Positions 1-10,007 of a stretch of DNA of 64,000 bases are shown one piece after another. The translations under genes and the position numbers were made by a program. Positions within the stretch are counted from its first letter, which is position 1, and each line of letters starts with the position of its first letter. Source of the stretch: Caballeronia sp. Lep1P3 (GTDB taxonomy: Bacteria > Pseudomonadota > Gammaproteobacteria > Burkholderiales > Burkholderiaceae); contig NZ_CP084265.1 in the NCBI RefSeq assembly GCF_022879595.1, positions 1,426,001 to 1,490,000 on the forward strand. The letters are read 5' to 3'. The notes below the pieces were generated by a model that made no database searches, was not told the origin of the DNA, and saw only the letters and a program-made list of their open reading frames with translations.

Positions 1-1
1 C

Positions 2-1501
2 CTCGGCCAGGAATGCCCGCATTACAAGGACTGTTTCGTGATGCAGGCGCGCAAGGAGGCGCAGCAGGCCGACATCGTCGTGGTGAATCACCATCTGTTC
101 TTCGCGGACGTGATGCTGCGCGACACCGGCATGGCCGAACTCCTGCCGATGGCCAACACGATCATCTTCGACGAAGCGCATCAGTTGCCCGAAACGGCCA
201 CGCTCTTTTTCGGCGAGACGCTTTCCACGACGCAACTGCTCGAACTCGCGCGCGATACCGTCGCCGAAGGTCTGAGCCATGCGCGCGACGCCGCCGACTG
301 GACGAAGCTCGGCGCCGCGCTCGAGCGTGCCGCGCGCGATCTGCGGCTCGCGTTCAAGGAGGATTCGGCGCGCTTCTCGGTCGGTCAGCTTCCCGACGGG
401 CATCCGCTTTTCGATGCGCTCGATACGCTCGAGACGCATCTTGGCGCGCTGGCCGCGGCGCTCTTGTCGCATGCGGAGCGCGCGGAATCGCTGCAGGCGC
501 TCGTGCGTCGCGCGCGCGAATTGCAGGATCTGCTGTCGGGCTGGACCACGCCGCCGACGCCGCTGGAACGCGCGGTCGTCGAGGACGAAAGTGCCGCGCA
601 GGAAGCGGCGAAGGACGAGCCGAACGAAATGGTGCGCTGGATCGAAGTGTTCTCGCACACGGTTCAGTTCCACGAGACGCCGCTGTCCGTCGCGCCGATC
701 TTTGCCAAGCAGCGCGCGGGCGTGCCGCGCGCGTGGATCTTCACGTCGGCGACGCTTTCGGTGCGCGGCGACTTCACGCACTACGCGGCGCAGATGGGTC
801 TGAACGCGCGCCGCTCGATGACGCTGCCGAGTCCCTTCGACTATCCGACTCAGGGCCTTTTGTACGTGCCGCGCAATCTGCCGCAGCCGTCTTCGCCGCA
901 GTTCACCGACGCCGTGTTCGAAGCGGCGCTGCCTGTGATCGAGGCGGCGGGCGGCGGCGTGTTCGTGCTCTGCACGACCTTGCGCGCGGTCGATCGCATC
1001 GCGACGCGCCTGCGCGACATCATCGAGCGGCGCGGCTGGGGCAATCCGCTGCTCGTACAGGGCGATGCGAGCCGCACCGAACTGCTCGACCGCTTCCGCG
1101 CGTACGGCAACGCGATTCTCGTGGGAAGCCAGAGTTTCTGGGAAGGCGTCGATGTGCGCGGCGACGCGCTGTCGCTCGTCGTCATCGACAAGCTGCCGTT
1201 CGCGCCGCCCGACGATCCGGTGCTCGCCGCGCGCCTCGACGCGCTCACGAAAAAGGGCTTGAGCCCGTTCGCCGTGCATCAGTTGCCGCAGGCGGTCATT
1301 ACGCTCAAGCAGGGCGCGGGCCGTCTGATTCGCGCGGAAACGGATCGCGGCGTGCTGATGATCTGCGACACGCGCCTTGTCGACAAACCTTACGGCCGGC
1401 GCATCTGGCAGAGTCTTCCGCCTTTCAAGCGCACCCGCGAACTCGACGTGGTGCGCGCGTTCTTCAGCGACTCCCCGAGTTCCGCCGAGCTGGCCGAATA
1501 G
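2..1501 (+). CDS. DinG/YoaA-family ATP-dependent DNA helicase (5' end outside window)
   Basis: The frame is already open at the first bases, so only the C-terminal 499 residues are present. It is a superfamily 2 helicase of the XPD-like iron-sulfur group, which unwinds DNA with ATP during repair or replication stress. Two cysteines in CPHYKDC near the left edge are the tail of the four-cysteine 4Fe-4S ligand set. The DEAH box follows (nt 170-181), then motif V (SQSFWEGVD, near nt 1127-1155) and motif VI (QGAGRLIR, near nt 1309-1332). Walker A must lie upstream of the window. The stop overlaps the end of the convergent transposase-like gene by 38 bp. Length and motifs fit YoaA or DinG; I cannot separate the two without the N-terminus. 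Confidence 0.9.
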   Translation, partial: LGQECPHYKDCFVMQARKEAQQADIVVVNHHLFFADVMLRDTGMAELLPMANTIIFDEAHQLPETATLFFGETLSTTQLLELARDTVAEGLSHARDAADWTKLGAALERAARDLRLAFKEDSARFSVGQLPDGHPLFDALDTLETHLGALAAALLSHAERAESLQALVRRARELQDLLSGWTTPPTPLERAVVEDESAAQEAAKDEPNEMVRWIEVFSHTVQFHETPLSVAPIFAKQRAGVPRAWIFTSATLSVRGDFTHYAAQMGLNARRSMTLPSPFDYPTQGLLYVPRNLPQPSSPQFTDAVFEAALPVIEAAGGGVFVLCTTLRAVDRIATRLRDIIERRGWGNPLLVQGDASRTELLDRFRAYGNAILVGSQSFWEGVDVRGDALSLVVIDKLPFAPPDDPVLAARLDALTKKGLSPFAVHQLPQAVITLKQGAGRLIRAETDRGVLMICDTRLVDKPYGRRIWQSLPPFKRTRELDVVRAFFSDSPSSAELAE

Positions 1502-2168
1502 CGCGTTCGGCGGTCCGCTGGACGTTCGCGATGGCCTGTTCGACGCGCGAGGCGTCTCGCGCTTTGGCGCGTGCGCTCCCGTCGTCGACGTCGAGTGCCA
1601 CGCGAAAGCGCATCGATTTCACGCTGTAGGCGCTGCCGAAGTCCGGCGACGCGCTTTGCCGGCGCGTGCCGGCAGCGTCTCGATGGGCGGCGCTTTCCGG
1701 CGCGTCGGACGAGATAGCCGCGAGAATGCGCGCATTGGCCGTCACGCCCGTCTTGATGCGAATGCCATTGGCGGCGAGCGCGCGGTTGACTTCCGCCAGC
1801 ACCGGTTGCCCGAGCGCATGCGACTGCAAAAAACGCCTGAATTGCCCCATCGCGTTCGCATCGGGCGTGCAACCGCCTGTTTCGTCGATGCGCGCAAAAC
1901 GCCGCATCGCGATGCTGTCGATGAGCGCGTCCTCGCAATCGCGATCGGATAGCCCGAACCAACTCTGAAGGAAGCAGACGCGCAGCATCGGCTCGAGCGC
2001 AGCGGGAAAGGGCGCGGCGCTGTCTTTCGGCACATGCGGCTCGACGATCGCGCGCAGGCGTGACCACGGCATCAGCGAATTCATGGTGTCGAGGAACGCA
2101 TCGCGCTGAGTGCGCCTCGCGTTCTTACTCGGTTGGGCGCCGCCAGCGCGGGATGGAGTGGCCGCCAT
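1464..2168 (-). CDS. IS5-type transposase N-terminal domain protein, catalytic domain decayed
   Basis: A 234-residue product. The N-terminal ~110 residues match the IS5-family transposase N-terminal helical domain: MPWSRLRAIVEPHVPK, then the FLQSWFGLSDRDCEDAL helix, then a helix corresponding to the usual FRxLLExH. Where IS5 enzymes continue with a VDAT(I/L)I block carrying the first catalytic Asp, this protein has TANARIL, so the Asp is missing, and the remaining 80 residues are degenerate and Ala/Arg-rich. No terminal inverted repeats are visible. The start at 2168 is preferred because AAGAGA lies just upstream; an in-frame ATG at 2210 would add 14 residues. It is an open but catalytically dead relic, possibly kept as a DNA-binding protein. 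Confidence 0.7.
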   Translation of the reverse strand: MAATPSRAGGAQPSKNARRTQRDAFLDTMNSLMPWSRLRAIVEPHVPKDSAAPFPAALEPMLRVCFLQSWFGLSDRDCEDALIDSIAMRRFARIDETGGCTPDANAMGQFRRFLQSHALGQPVLAEVNRALAANGIRIKTGVTANARILAAISSDAPESAAHRDAAGTRRQSASPDFGSAYSVKSMRFRVALDVDDGSARAKARDASRVEQAIANVQRTAERAIRPARRNSGSR

Positions 2169-2277
2169 GCTTGTCTCTTGCAGGAACGTGTTCGGTTCGG
2201 ACCCTCGCAACGCGGCTGAATGCCTGCGCTGATCCAGAGGATTGCTAAATTTTGTTGCCGACAGAAAAAATTCCGCG

Positions 2278-2304
2278 CAAAAAAATAGGGCGTTCGCACG
2301 CCCT
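2278..2304 (-). terminator. Rho-independent terminator of bamD
   Basis: Read on the minus strand, a 6-bp stem (AGGGCG/CGCCCT, 6-nt loop) is followed by a run of seven T, about 40 bp past the bamD stop. A second GC-only hairpin (GGCCGGCGC arms, 2314-2333) lies between the stop and this stem. Confidence 0.75.
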
Positions 2305-2345
2305 TTGTTGCAAGGCCGGCGCGGGCGCCGGCCTCTACACGCTAA

Positions 2346-3149
2346 TTACCAGATCTGATACCACGGCTTGTCGGTGCCGGCGCGGCGCTTGCCCGTCACA
2401 TACGGGCTGTCCGGGAAGGTCGCTGCAAGCACGCGCTTGGTGTCGTCGGCAAGTTGCGGCTGATCCAGCCTCTGATACGACAGCATCATGATGTGCAGCG
2501 CGTCTTCCGTCGCCGGGGCGTTCTTGTACTCGCGGATGGCGAGCTGCGCCCGGTTGATCGCCGCCACGTAGGCGCCACGGCGATAGTAGTAATCGGCCGC
2601 ATGAACTTCGTGCGAGGCGAGCGCGTTCACGATATAGCGCATGCGCTGCGCGGCATCCGGCGCGTACTTGCTTTGCGGATATTTGTCGACGACGACCTTG
2701 AACGCGTCATACGACTCGCGCAGCGACTTCGGATCGCGCTCGCTCATGTCCTGACCCGAGAAGCGGCCGAAGAGACCGAGATCGTCGTTGAAATGGATCA
2801 TGCCCTTCAGATAATACGCATACGCGATATCGGGATGATCCGGATGCAGCCGGATGAAACGGTCGATGGCCTGGTCCGCGTTGGCGGTTTCGCTGTCCTT
2901 CCAGTTGCAGTACGCGACGTTGATCTGCGCCTGCTGCGCGAAGTGGCCGAACGGGTCGCGGCCTTCGAGCGCCTCGAAGTACTTGGCGCACTTGCCCCAG
3001 TCGCTGCCGGAGAGCGCGTCCTGGGCCTCCGTATATAATTTGTTGTTATTCCACGTCGCCGTTTCGTCGGTTTTCTCGGGCAGGCCGTGGCAGGCCGTGA
3101 CGATGGCGACGCTCGCGGCCAGCGCCAGATACTTGATCGATTGCTGCAT
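2346..3149 (-). CDS. bamD: Outer membrane protein assembly factor BamD (ComL)
   Basis: An essential lipoprotein of the BAM complex, which folds beta-barrel proteins into the outer membrane. From the start used here the product has 267 residues, with a lipoprotein signal ending in VTAC (lipidated Cys20), then HGLPEKTDETATW and a series of TPR-like helical repeats (for example DWGKCAKYFEALEGRDPFG and HPDHPDIAYAYYLKG). Length is close to other BamD proteins of the family. An in-frame ATG at 3179 would add ten residues before the signal sequence; neither start has a strong ribosome site, and I chose the one giving a classical signal peptide. The gene is divergent from rluD across a 258-bp promoter region, as is usual in Burkholderiaceae. 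Confidence 0.95.
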   Translation of the reverse strand: MQQSIKYLALAASVAIVTACHGLPEKTDETATWNNNKLYTEAQDALSGSDWGKCAKYFEALEGRDPFGHFAQQAQINVAYCNWKDSETANADQAIDRFIRLHPDHPDIAYAYYLKGMIHFNDDLGLFGRFSGQDMSERDPKSLRESYDAFKVVVDKYPQSKYAPDAAQRMRYIVNALASHEVHAADYYYRRGAYVAAINRAQLAIREYKNAPATEDALHIMMLSYQRLDQPQLADDTKRVLAATFPDSPYVTGKRRAGTDKPWYQIW

Positions 3150-3407
3150 CGATTGATGAATGGTGTTGAAGGCTCGCATCAGTGCTTGCTTATCCTGGCT
3201 CGTGCTGGGCTTGTCCTGGGCTTTCCGGCTGGTTCCAGCTGTGTTTCCGGTGCGGTCTGTCGGCGCGGCATGCGGTTCATCGTCGCGACGTTACGCGCTG
3301 TGCAACGATGACGCTTGCCGACACGCGAAACATGCGATCACGCCGGCACTTTCCGCTTTACAGCTGCGCTTTGGAATTCCCCGCGCACTTCCCGTTATCT
3401 CGTTTAA

Positions 3408-4583
3408 ATGACCCGCTCAAGTACTCGTCGTACCAAAGACCAACTCAAAGATTATAGCCGATGCGCCACCCGCGACGACGCTGCTTCGCCCGAATCGGAA
3501 CGCGAGGCAGGCGCGGCTGCGCATGCCGGCGATGCGCGCACGGCGCGCGTGCCCGACGAACTCGCGGGCGACCGGCTCGACAAGGTGCTCGCGAAGGTCT
3601 TCCCCGAGTTTTCGCGCAGCCGTCTGCAGGGCTGGATCGAGGAAGGGCGCGTGCTCGTCGACGGCGCTGCGGCGAAGATCCGCCAGCCGGTGCCGCTCGG
3701 CGCGACCATCGCGCTCGTGCCGGATCTGCTGCCCGAGCAGCTCGCGTTCACGCCCGAGCCGGTTCCGCTTTCCATCGTCTATGAGGACGAGGCGCTCGTC
3801 GTCGTCGACAAACCCGCGGGGCTGGTCGTGCATCCCGCGGCCGGGAACTGGAGCGGCACGCTGCTCAACGGCCTGCTGCACCGATACGGCGCCGCCGCCG
3901 CCGGACTGCCGCGCGCGGGCATCGTGCATCGGCTGGACAAGGAGACGTCGGGGCTGATGGTCGTCGCGCGCACGCTCGAAGCGCAAACCGACCTCGTGCG
4001 CCAGTTGCAGGCGCGCACGGTGAAGCGCCGCTATGTGGCGTTCGTGTGGGGCAACATGCCGGACGACGGCACCATCGACGCGCCCATCGGCCGCGATTCG
4101 CGCGAACGCACGCGCATGGCCGTCGTGCAGAGCGCGGCGGGCAAGCCCGCGCGCACGCACTTTCGCACCATCGACCGCGCGACGTGGAAGGGCCAGCCTG
4201 TGAGCGCGATCCACTGCGATCTCGAAACCGGCCGCACGCATCAGATTCGCGTGCATTGCGCGCATGTGGGACATCCGCTGCTCGGCGATCCGGTCTATGG
4301 ACGCGCGCGCGGCAAGCGCTCGGTCACGCCGCTGCCGAACGGCTTCGCGCGCCAGGCGCTGCATGCGTGGCGGCTCGGGCTCATCCATCCGCTGACGGGC
4401 AAGGACGTGCACTGGCGCGCGGACGTTCCGCAGGACCTCGCGACGCTCGCGCAGGAACTCGGTTTCGGGCGCGACGAAGAAATCGACTTCGACGAGGACG
4501 ACGCGTTCGCCGAAGTCTACGAGATGAGCGAAGGCGAAGCGTGGGACGAAGAAGACGACGATTACGAGGACGACGAAGCATGA
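3408..4583 (+). CDS. rluD: 23S rRNA pseudouridine synthase RluD
   Basis: Converts uridines in helix 69 of 23S rRNA to pseudouridine. A 391-residue protein with an N-terminal S4 RNA-binding domain (about residues 50-110) and an RluA-type catalytic domain whose signature HRLDKETSG carries the catalytic Asp177. [23 protein letters not shown] follows in pieces at about 275-300. The last ~36 residues are an unusually acidic tail of Asp and Glu that is not part of the catalytic fold. The stop overlaps the pgeF start (ATGA), so the two are translationally coupled. The first ~40 residues are a low-complexity extension; the true start could be slightly downstream, but no better ATG is visible. Confidence 0.95.
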   Translation: MTRSSTRRTKDQLKDYSRCATRDDAASPESEREAGAAAHAGDARTARVPDELAGDRLDKVLAKVFPEFSRSRLQGWIEEGRVLVDGAAAKIRQPVPLGATIALVPDLLPEQLAFTPEPVPLSIVYEDEALVVVDKPAGLVVHPAAGNWSGTLLNGLLHRYGAAAAGLPRAGIVHRLDKETSGLMVVARTLEAQTDLVRQLQARTVKRRYVAFVWGNMPDDGTIDAPIGRDSRERTRMAVVQSAAGKPARTHFRTIDRATWKGQPVSAIHCDLETGRTHQIRVHCAHVGHPLLGDPVYGRARGKRSVTPLPNGFARQALHAWRLGLIHPLTGKDVHWRADVPQDLATLAQELGFGRDEEIDFDEDDAFAEVYEMSEGEAWDEEDDDYEDDEA

Positions 4584-5422
4584 TGACCGACCGCCCGGGC
4601 GCTGCGCCCGCACTCGATCCGAAGCATTGTCTGTGGCCGCAATGGCGCGTGTCGCCGCGCGTTCGCGCATTCGTGACGACGCGCGCGGGCGGCGTGAGCG
4701 CCGCGCCTTACGATGGCGGCGCGCCCGAGGCGGGCGGTCTGAACCTGGGACTATCCACCGGCGATGCGCCCGAGGCCGTGCAGGAAAACCGCCGCCGCGC
4801 GCTCGCGCTGACCGGCGCGCGCGATGCCGCATGGCTGTCGCAGATCCACGGCACGCAGGTCGAAGACGCGCAGGCGGTGATCGACGCACGCGCATCCGGG
4901 CCGACGCGTGCGGACGCAAGCGTGACGGATCGCGCGGGCGTCGTCTCGGTCGTGATGACGGCGGATTGCCTGCCCGTACTCTTCTGCGACGACGAAGGCC
5001 GCGCGGTCGGCGCGGCGCACGCGGGCTGGCGCGGTCTCGCGGGCGGCATCATCGAAAAGACGGGCGAGCGCGTCGCGGCTCTCGCGGGCGCGCCGGCATC
5101 GAAGCTCAACGCGTATCTCGGTCCGGCGATCGGGCCGTTGGCGTTCGAAGTCGGCGAAGACGTGCTCGATGCCTTCGTCAGCGCATGCGACACGCGCCGT
5201 CGCGACGCGACCGCCGCCGCGTTCGAAGCTACCGGGACCGCCGGCAAGTACCTCGCGGACATCTATGCGCTCGCGCGCCTGCGCCTTGCCGACATCGGCA
5301 TCGACGCGGCGCGCATCCACGGCGGCACGCATTGCACGGTCACCGAAAGTGAGCGCTTCTATTCCTATCGGCGCGATCGCGTGACCGGCCGCATGGCCGC
5401 GATGATCTGGCTTGCCGACTGA
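4580..5422 (+). CDS. pgeF: Peptidoglycan editing factor / purine nucleoside phosphorylase PgeF (YfiH, laccase domain)
   Basis: A 280-residue member of the Cu-oxidase_4 (DUF152) family. Family members act on purine nucleosides, and E. coli YfiH/PgeF is also linked to editing of misincorporated residues in peptidoglycan precursors. The zinc-site pattern is complete: His90 in QIHG, Cys130 in TADCLPVLF and His147 in AHAGWRG. The C-terminus carries GGTHC and RFYSYRRD, also typical. The start ATG overlaps the rluD stop; a second ATG follows immediately at 4583. The rluD-pgeF pair is conserved in proteobacteria. Confidence 0.92.
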   Translation: MMTDRPGAAPALDPKHCLWPQWRVSPRVRAFVTTRAGGVSAAPYDGGAPEAGGLNLGLSTGDAPEAVQENRRRALALTGARDAAWLSQIHGTQVEDAQAVIDARASGPTRADASVTDRAGVVSVVMTADCLPVLFCDDEGRAVGAAHAGWRGLAGGIIEKTGERVAALAGAPASKLNAYLGPAIGPLAFEVGEDVLDAFVSACDTRRRDATAAAFEATGTAGKYLADIYALARLRLADIGIDAARIHGGTHCTVTESERFYSYRRDRVTGRMAAMIWLAD

Positions 5423-5722
5423 ATCGACGGATCGCCGCGGGAGTCAGTCGGCAGGCCGAATCGCCGCTTGCGCGCCGTTTCATTTCGATGGGGGAAAACG
5501 ATAATTATAAAAACATCGCACTGCGGCAAAATCGGGACGAAGCATTGACATGCTCGACGCCTCAGAGCAAGAATGTTCCCGTAATGGATTCAATCGGGCC
5601 GGCGTAGCGGGGGCAATTCTTGCCACGCGCAATCGGCGCATCGACAGTTGTGCAAGTCGAGATAGCCCGGCAATGCCTGCATCAGCAATCAGTCTTGCGA
5701 GACTCAGAGGTCAAAGGCGGGT
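5423..5722 (+). promoter_or_regulatory. phaC upstream region with candidate promoter
   Basis: A 300-bp non-coding stretch; I see no credible gene in it. A perfect TTGACA lies at 5545-5550, with AAGAAT 18 bp further on as a weak -10. Close to the phaC start, CTGC-N4-GCAA (5677-5688) is one base off the CTGC-N4-GCAG type of PhaR box seen before phaR. An AT-rich patch at 5501-5515 stands out against the GC-rich background. The promoter call is inference from motif matching only. Confidence 0.4.
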
Positions 5723-7786
5723 ATGGCTTCCAAAACATCTTCCTCATCTTCCCGCTCCCGTACAGCCGACAGCACCACGGCCGACACCCCAGCCGATCCG
5801 ACTGGCGTACAGCAAGCGTTCGAACAATGGCTCAACGCCTGGCGCTCCGTTGCCGATCCTGCGCAATGGGCGAAGTTCACTCAACAGACGAATCCCGCCG
5901 CTGACGGCGCAAAGGCGGGTGGCGAAGCCGGGGCGAACAGCGCGGCATCGCCCGCGGGCGCATTTGGCGGCTTTCCGTTTCATAGCTTCGGCGGCGTGCC
6001 CGGCGCATTCCCCGGAACATTCCCCGGCGGCTTTCCCACGGCATTCCCGACCATCGCGAGCATGCCGCAGATGCCCGACTTGACCAAGATGAACGGCCTC
6101 GCGGAGTTCGCCAAGCTCGCGAGCAGCATGCCGGGTTTCGGCGCGGCGATGCAGGGCCTGCCGACCTTGCCGAAGATTCCGACAGCGGCCATTCCGCCCG
6201 ACCGCCTGCATCAACTGCAAAGCGACTACACACGCGACGTGTCCGAGCTTTTGCGGCAGGCGAGCGGGCAGAGCATCGACCCGACCTCGCTCAAGGACCG
6301 GCGCTTCAAGGACAACGCGTGGCAATCCACGCCCGCGTTCGCGTTCACCGCGGCGTGGTATCTGCTCAACGCGCGCTATCTGCAAGAGTTGGCCGATGCG
6401 ATCCAGAGCGATCCGAAGACGCGCGAGCGCATCCGCTTCACCGTGCAGCAATGGGCGGCCGCGGCGGCGCCGAGCAACTACCTCGCGTTCAATCCCGAAG
6501 CGCAGAAGGCGCTCATCGAGAGCAAGGGCGAGAGCCTGCGCCAGGGCATGCTGAATCTGCTCGGTGACATGCAGCGCGGCAAGATTTCGCAGTCGGACGA
6601 ATCGGGCTTCGTGATCGGCAAGAACATCGCGACCACCGAAGGCGCGGTCGTCTACGAGAACGAGCTCGCGCAACTGATCCAGTACAAGCCGCTCGCGCCG
6701 AAGGTTCATGCGCGGCCGCTTCTGATCGTGCCGCCTTGCATCAACAAGTTCTATATCCTCGATCTTTCGCCGGAAGGCTCGCTCGTGCGGCATGCGCTCG
6801 AATCGGGCCAGCAGGTCTTCATGGTGTCGTGGCGCAATGCGGACCAGTCGATCGCGCATAAGACCTGGGACGATTACGTCGACGAAGGCGTGCTTCAGAC
6901 GATGCGCGTCGTGAAGGACATCGCCGGCGCGGACAAGGTCAACACGCTCGGCTTCTGCATCGGCGGCACGCTGCTCGCAACCGCGCTCGCCGTCGAAAAG
7001 GCGCGCGGCAACGAGCCGGCTTCGTCGATGACGCTGCTCACCTCCATGCTCGACTTCACGGACACCGGCGTGCTCGACGTTTTCGTCGACGAAGCGCACG
7101 TCCAGATGCGCGAGCAGGCGATCGGCGGCAAGAACGGCGCGCCGGCCGGCCTCATGCGCGGCATCGAATTCGCCAATACGTTCTCGTATCTGCGCCCGAA
7201 TGATCTCGTTTGGAACTACGTCGTCGACAATTATCTGAAGGGCCGCACGCCGCAAGCGTTCGACTTGCTTTTCTGGAACAGCGATTCGACGAATCTGCCC
7301 GGCCCGATGTGCGTCTGGTATCTGCGCAACACGTATCTCGAGAACAAGCTGCGCGAACCCGGCGCGCTCACCGTATGTGGCGAGCCGGTGGACTTGTCGA
7401 GCCTCACGGTGCCGACCTTCATCTACGGTTCACGCGAGGACCATATCGTGCCGTGGAAGTCGGCGTATGCGTCCGCGCCGCTGCTTTCGGGACCCGAGAC
7501 GTTCGTGCTCGGCGCATCGGGACATATCGCGGGCGTGATCAATCCGCCGTCGAAGAACAAGCGCAGCTTCTGGATGGTCGACAGCACCGACACGCGTCTG
7601 CCCGCCGATCCCGACGCGTGGTTCGAGACCGCGACCGAGCATCCCGGCAGCTGGTGGCCGACGTGGACCGAATGGCTCGCCAAGCACGCGGGCGATGAGC
7701 GCAAGCCGGGCGCATCGCTCGGATCGAAGAATTATCCTGTGATCGAGGCGGCGCCGGGACGCTACGTCATGCAGCGCGACAGTTGA
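5723..7786 (+). CDS. phaC: Class I poly(3-hydroxyalkanoate) synthase PhaC
   Basis: Polymerises (R)-3-hydroxyacyl-CoA into PHA on the surface of storage granules. A 687-residue protein with the lipase-box-like GFCIGG carrying catalytic Cys412, and the other catalytic residues Asp573 (EDHIVPW) and His601 (GASGHIAGV). Their spacing (161 and 28) is the same as in Cupriavidus necator PhaC, so the catalytic domain is intact. It is about 100 residues longer than that enzyme because of an N-terminal Ser/Thr-rich stretch and a Gly-Phe-Pro-rich segment (residues ~80-112, repeats such as [13 protein letters not shown]). It heads phaC-phaA-phaB-phaR; 65 bp separate it from phaA. Confidence 0.97.
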   Translation: MASKTSSSSSRSRTADSTTADTPADPTGVQQAFEQWLNAWRSVADPAQWAKFTQQTNPAADGAKAGGEAGANSAASPAGAFGGFPFHSFGGVPGAFPGTFPGGFPTAFPTIASMPQMPDLTKMNGLAEFAKLASSMPGFGAAMQGLPTLPKIPTAAIPPDRLHQLQSDYTRDVSELLRQASGQSIDPTSLKDRRFKDNAWQSTPAFAFTAAWYLLNARYLQELADAIQSDPKTRERIRFTVQQWAAAAAPSNYLAFNPEAQKALIESKGESLRQGMLNLLGDMQRGKISQSDESGFVIGKNIATTEGAVVYENELAQLIQYKPLAPKVHARPLLIVPPCINKFYILDLSPEGSLVRHALESGQQVFMVSWRNADQSIAHKTWDDYVDEGVLQTMRVVKDIAGADKVNTLGFCIGGTLLATALAVEKARGNEPASSMTLLTSMLDFTDTGVLDVFVDEAHVQMREQAIGGKNGAPAGLMRGIEFANTFSYLRPNDLVWNYVVDNYLKGRTPQAFDLLFWNSDSTNLPGPMCVWYLRNTYLENKLREPGALTVCGEPVDLSSLTVPTFIYGSREDHIVPWKSAYASAPLLSGPETFVLGASGHIAGVINPPSKNKRSFWMVDSTDTRLPADPDAWFETATEHPGSWWPTWTEWLAKHAGDERKPGASLGSKNYPVIEAAPGRYVMQRDS

Positions 7787-7851
7787 CAGACCGTCGAGCG
7801 ACGCTCGGGCGCCAGAACGCAAGCCAACATTCGATGCCAAAGGAAACTGAA

Positions 7852-9033
7852 ATGACTGACGTAGTGATCGTATCGGCCGCGCGTACAGCGGTCGGCAAGT
7901 TCGGCGGTTCGCTCGCGAAGATCGCGGCGCCGGAACTGGGCGCGACGGTGATTCGCGCGGTGCTCGAGCGCGCGGGCGTGAAGCCCGAGCAGGTGAGCGA
8001 GGTCATCCTGGGACAGGTGCTGACGGCGGGCTCGGGCCAGAATCCGGCGCGCCAGTCGGTCATCAAGGCAGGCTTGCCCGACATGGTGCCGGGCATGACG
8101 ATCAACAAGGTTTGCGGTTCGGGCCTCAAGGCGGTGATGCTTGCCGCGAACGCGATCATCGCGGGCGATTCGGAGATCGTCGTCGCGGGCGGTCAGGAGA
8201 ACATGAGCGCGGCGCCGCACGTGCTGCCCGGCTCGCGCGACGGCTTCCGCATGGGCGATGCAAAACTGATCGACTCGATGATCGTCGATGGCCTGTGGGA
8301 CGTCTATAACAACTACCACATGGGCACGACGGCGGAAAACGTCGCGAAGGAATTCGGCATCACGCGCGAAGCACAGGACGCGTTCGCGGCGTTGTCGCAA
8401 AACAAGGCCGAGCGCGCGCAGAAGGAAGGGCGTTTCAGCGACGAAATCGTGCCGGTCGCGATTCCCCAGCGCAAGGGCGAACCGCTGCAATTCGCCACTG
8501 ACGAATTCGTGCGCCACGGCGTCACCGCCGAAGCGCTCTCGGGCCTGAGGCCCGCGTTTTCGAAGGAAGGCACGGTGACGGCGGCGAACGCGTCGGGCAT
8601 CAACGATGGCGCGGCGGCGGTCGTCGTGATGTCGGCGAAGAAGGCCGAAGCGCTCGGCCTCACGCCGCTTGCGCGCATCAAGGCGTATGCGAGCGCGGGC
8701 GTCGATCCGAAAATCATGGGCATGGGGCCGGTGCCGGCATCGAAGCGCTGTCTGGAACGCGCGGGCTGGAGCGTGAACGATCTCGATCTGATGGAGATCA
8801 ACGAGGCGTTCGCTGCGCAGGCGCTCGCCGTGCACAAGCAGATGGGCTGGGACCAGGAAAAGATCAACGTGAACGGCGGGGCGATCGCGATCGGTCATCC
8901 GATCGGCGCATCGGGCTGCCGTATCCTCGTCACGCTGCTGCACGAGATGCAAAAGCGCGATGCGAAGAAGGGCCTCGCGTCGCTGTGCATCGGCGGCGGC
9001 ATGGGCGTCGCGCTGGCGCTCGAGCGTCCGTAA
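7852..9033 (+). CDS. phaA: Acetyl-CoA C-acetyltransferase PhaA (beta-ketothiolase)
   Basis: Condenses two acetyl-CoA to acetoacetyl-CoA, the first step of poly-3-hydroxybutyrate synthesis. A 393-residue thiolase with nucleophile Cys88 (NKVCGSG), the His of GHPIGASG near residue 349 and Cys379 (CIGGGMG). The start at 7852 has AAGGAAA ten bases upstream and gives the standard family length; upstream in-frame ATGs only add an unrelated leader. It lies between phaC and phaB and is probably co-transcribed with them. Confidence 0.97.
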   Translation: MTDVVIVSAARTAVGKFGGSLAKIAAPELGATVIRAVLERAGVKPEQVSEVILGQVLTAGSGQNPARQSVIKAGLPDMVPGMTINKVCGSGLKAVMLAANAIIAGDSEIVVAGGQENMSAAPHVLPGSRDGFRMGDAKLIDSMIVDGLWDVYNNYHMGTTAENVAKEFGITREAQDAFAALSQNKAERAQKEGRFSDEIVPVAIPQRKGEPLQFATDEFVRHGVTAEALSGLRPAFSKEGTVTAANASGINDGAAAVVVMSAKKAEALGLTPLARIKAYASAGVDPKIMGMGPVPASKRCLERAGWSVNDLDLMEINEAFAAQALAVHKQMGWDQEKINVNGGAIAIGHPIGASGCRILVTLLHEMQKRDAKKGLASLCIGGGMGVALALERP

Positions 9034-9107
9034 GGGCGGCGGGAAAAAAAGGAACCAGGCGGGCGGCGCTGTCGGGCGCGCCCCGCATAACGAAAAGGGA
9101 GTCGAGC

Positions 9108-9848
9108 ATGACGAAGCGCATAGCGTATGTAACCGGCGGGATGGGCGGCATCGGCACCAGCATTTGCCAGCGGCTCCTCAAGGACGGCTTCACGGTCGTC
9201 GCGGGTTGCGGCCCGAACTCGCCGCGCCGCGTGAAATGGCTGGAAGACCAGAAGGCGCTCGGCTTCGACTTCGTTGCCTCGGAAGGCAATGTCGGCGACT
9301 GGGAATCGACGAAGGTCGCGTTCGACAAGGTGAAGGCCGAAGTCGGCGAAATCGACGTGCTGGTGAACAACGCGGGCATCACGCGCGATGTCGTGTTCCG
9401 CAAGATGACGCACGAAGACTGGACGGCCGTCATCGACACGAACCTGACGAGCCTTTTCAATGTGACCAAGCAGGTGATCGACGGCATGGTGGAGCGCGGC
9501 TTCGGGCGCATCATCAATATTTCGTCGGTGAACGGCCAGAAAGGGCAGTTCGGCCAGACGAACTATTCGACCGCGAAGGCGGGCATTCACGGCTTCACGA
9601 TGGCGCTCGCGCAGGAAGTCGCGACCAAGGGCGTGACGGTCAACACGGTGTCGCCGGGCTATATCGGCACGGACATGGTGAAGTCGATCCGCCCCGAAGT
9701 GCTCGAAAAGATCGTCGCGACGATTCCGGTGCGGCGTCTCGGCACGCCGGACGAAATCGGCTCGATCGTCGCGTGGCTTGCGTCGGAGGAATCGGGCTTT
9801 TCCACCGGAGCGGACTTTTCGCTCAATGGCGGCTTGCACATGGGCTGA
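9108..9848 (+). CDS. phaB: Acetoacetyl-CoA reductase PhaB
   Basis: NADPH-dependent reduction of acetoacetyl-CoA to (R)-3-hydroxybutyryl-CoA, the monomer used by PhaC. A 246-residue short-chain dehydrogenase with the cofactor motif TGGMGGIG (9-16), NNAG (87-90), and the catalytic Ser140, Tyr153 and Lys157 (YSTAK). The C-terminal SLNGGLHMG is typical of PhaB. The start is chosen for length and for the AAAAGGGAG ribosome site; it follows phaA by 74 bp. Confidence 0.97.
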   Translation: MTKRIAYVTGGMGGIGTSICQRLLKDGFTVVAGCGPNSPRRVKWLEDQKALGFDFVASEGNVGDWESTKVAFDKVKAEVGEIDVLVNNAGITRDVVFRKMTHEDWTAVIDTNLTSLFNVTKQVIDGMVERGFGRIINISSVNGQKGQFGQTNYSTAKAGIHGFTMALAQEVATKGVTVNTVSPGYIGTDMVKSIRPEVLEKIVATIPVRRLGTPDEIGSIVAWLASEESGFSTGADFSLNGGLHMG

Positions 9849-9969
9849 CGGGCTGCGCTCGTCCGGCTCTCGCGTGGGGCGCGGGCCGGACGTCTGCCGC
9901 TTGCCGGATATATCAACTATGCGGCGAACCTGCAGCAACGCTTTTTTGCGACAACGCAAGACATGCTTG

Positions 9970-9981
9970 CTGCCATCGCAG
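9970..9981 (+). promoter_or_regulatory. Candidate PhaR operator (CTGC-N4-GCAG)
   Basis: A perfect inverted repeat CTGC-CATC-GCAG lies 26 bp before the phaR start. TGC-rich boxes of this form are the described binding sites of PhaR in Paracoccus and related bacteria. A second CTGCAG lies at 9930-9935 and the region between is rich in TGC/GCA. Position fits autorepression of phaR. Inference from motif and position. Confidence 0.45.
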
Positions 9982-10007
9982 TAAAGTCTCGCGTTTAAAG
10001 GCGTTCA

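Noticed and set aside
1464..2168. An active IS5 element
   Set aside because: Catalytic Asp missing, C-terminal domain lost, no terminal inverted repeats or target duplication visible.
2346..3311. Long plus-strand open frames opposite bamD
   Set aside because: High-GC antisense shadows; bamD is certain on the minus strand.
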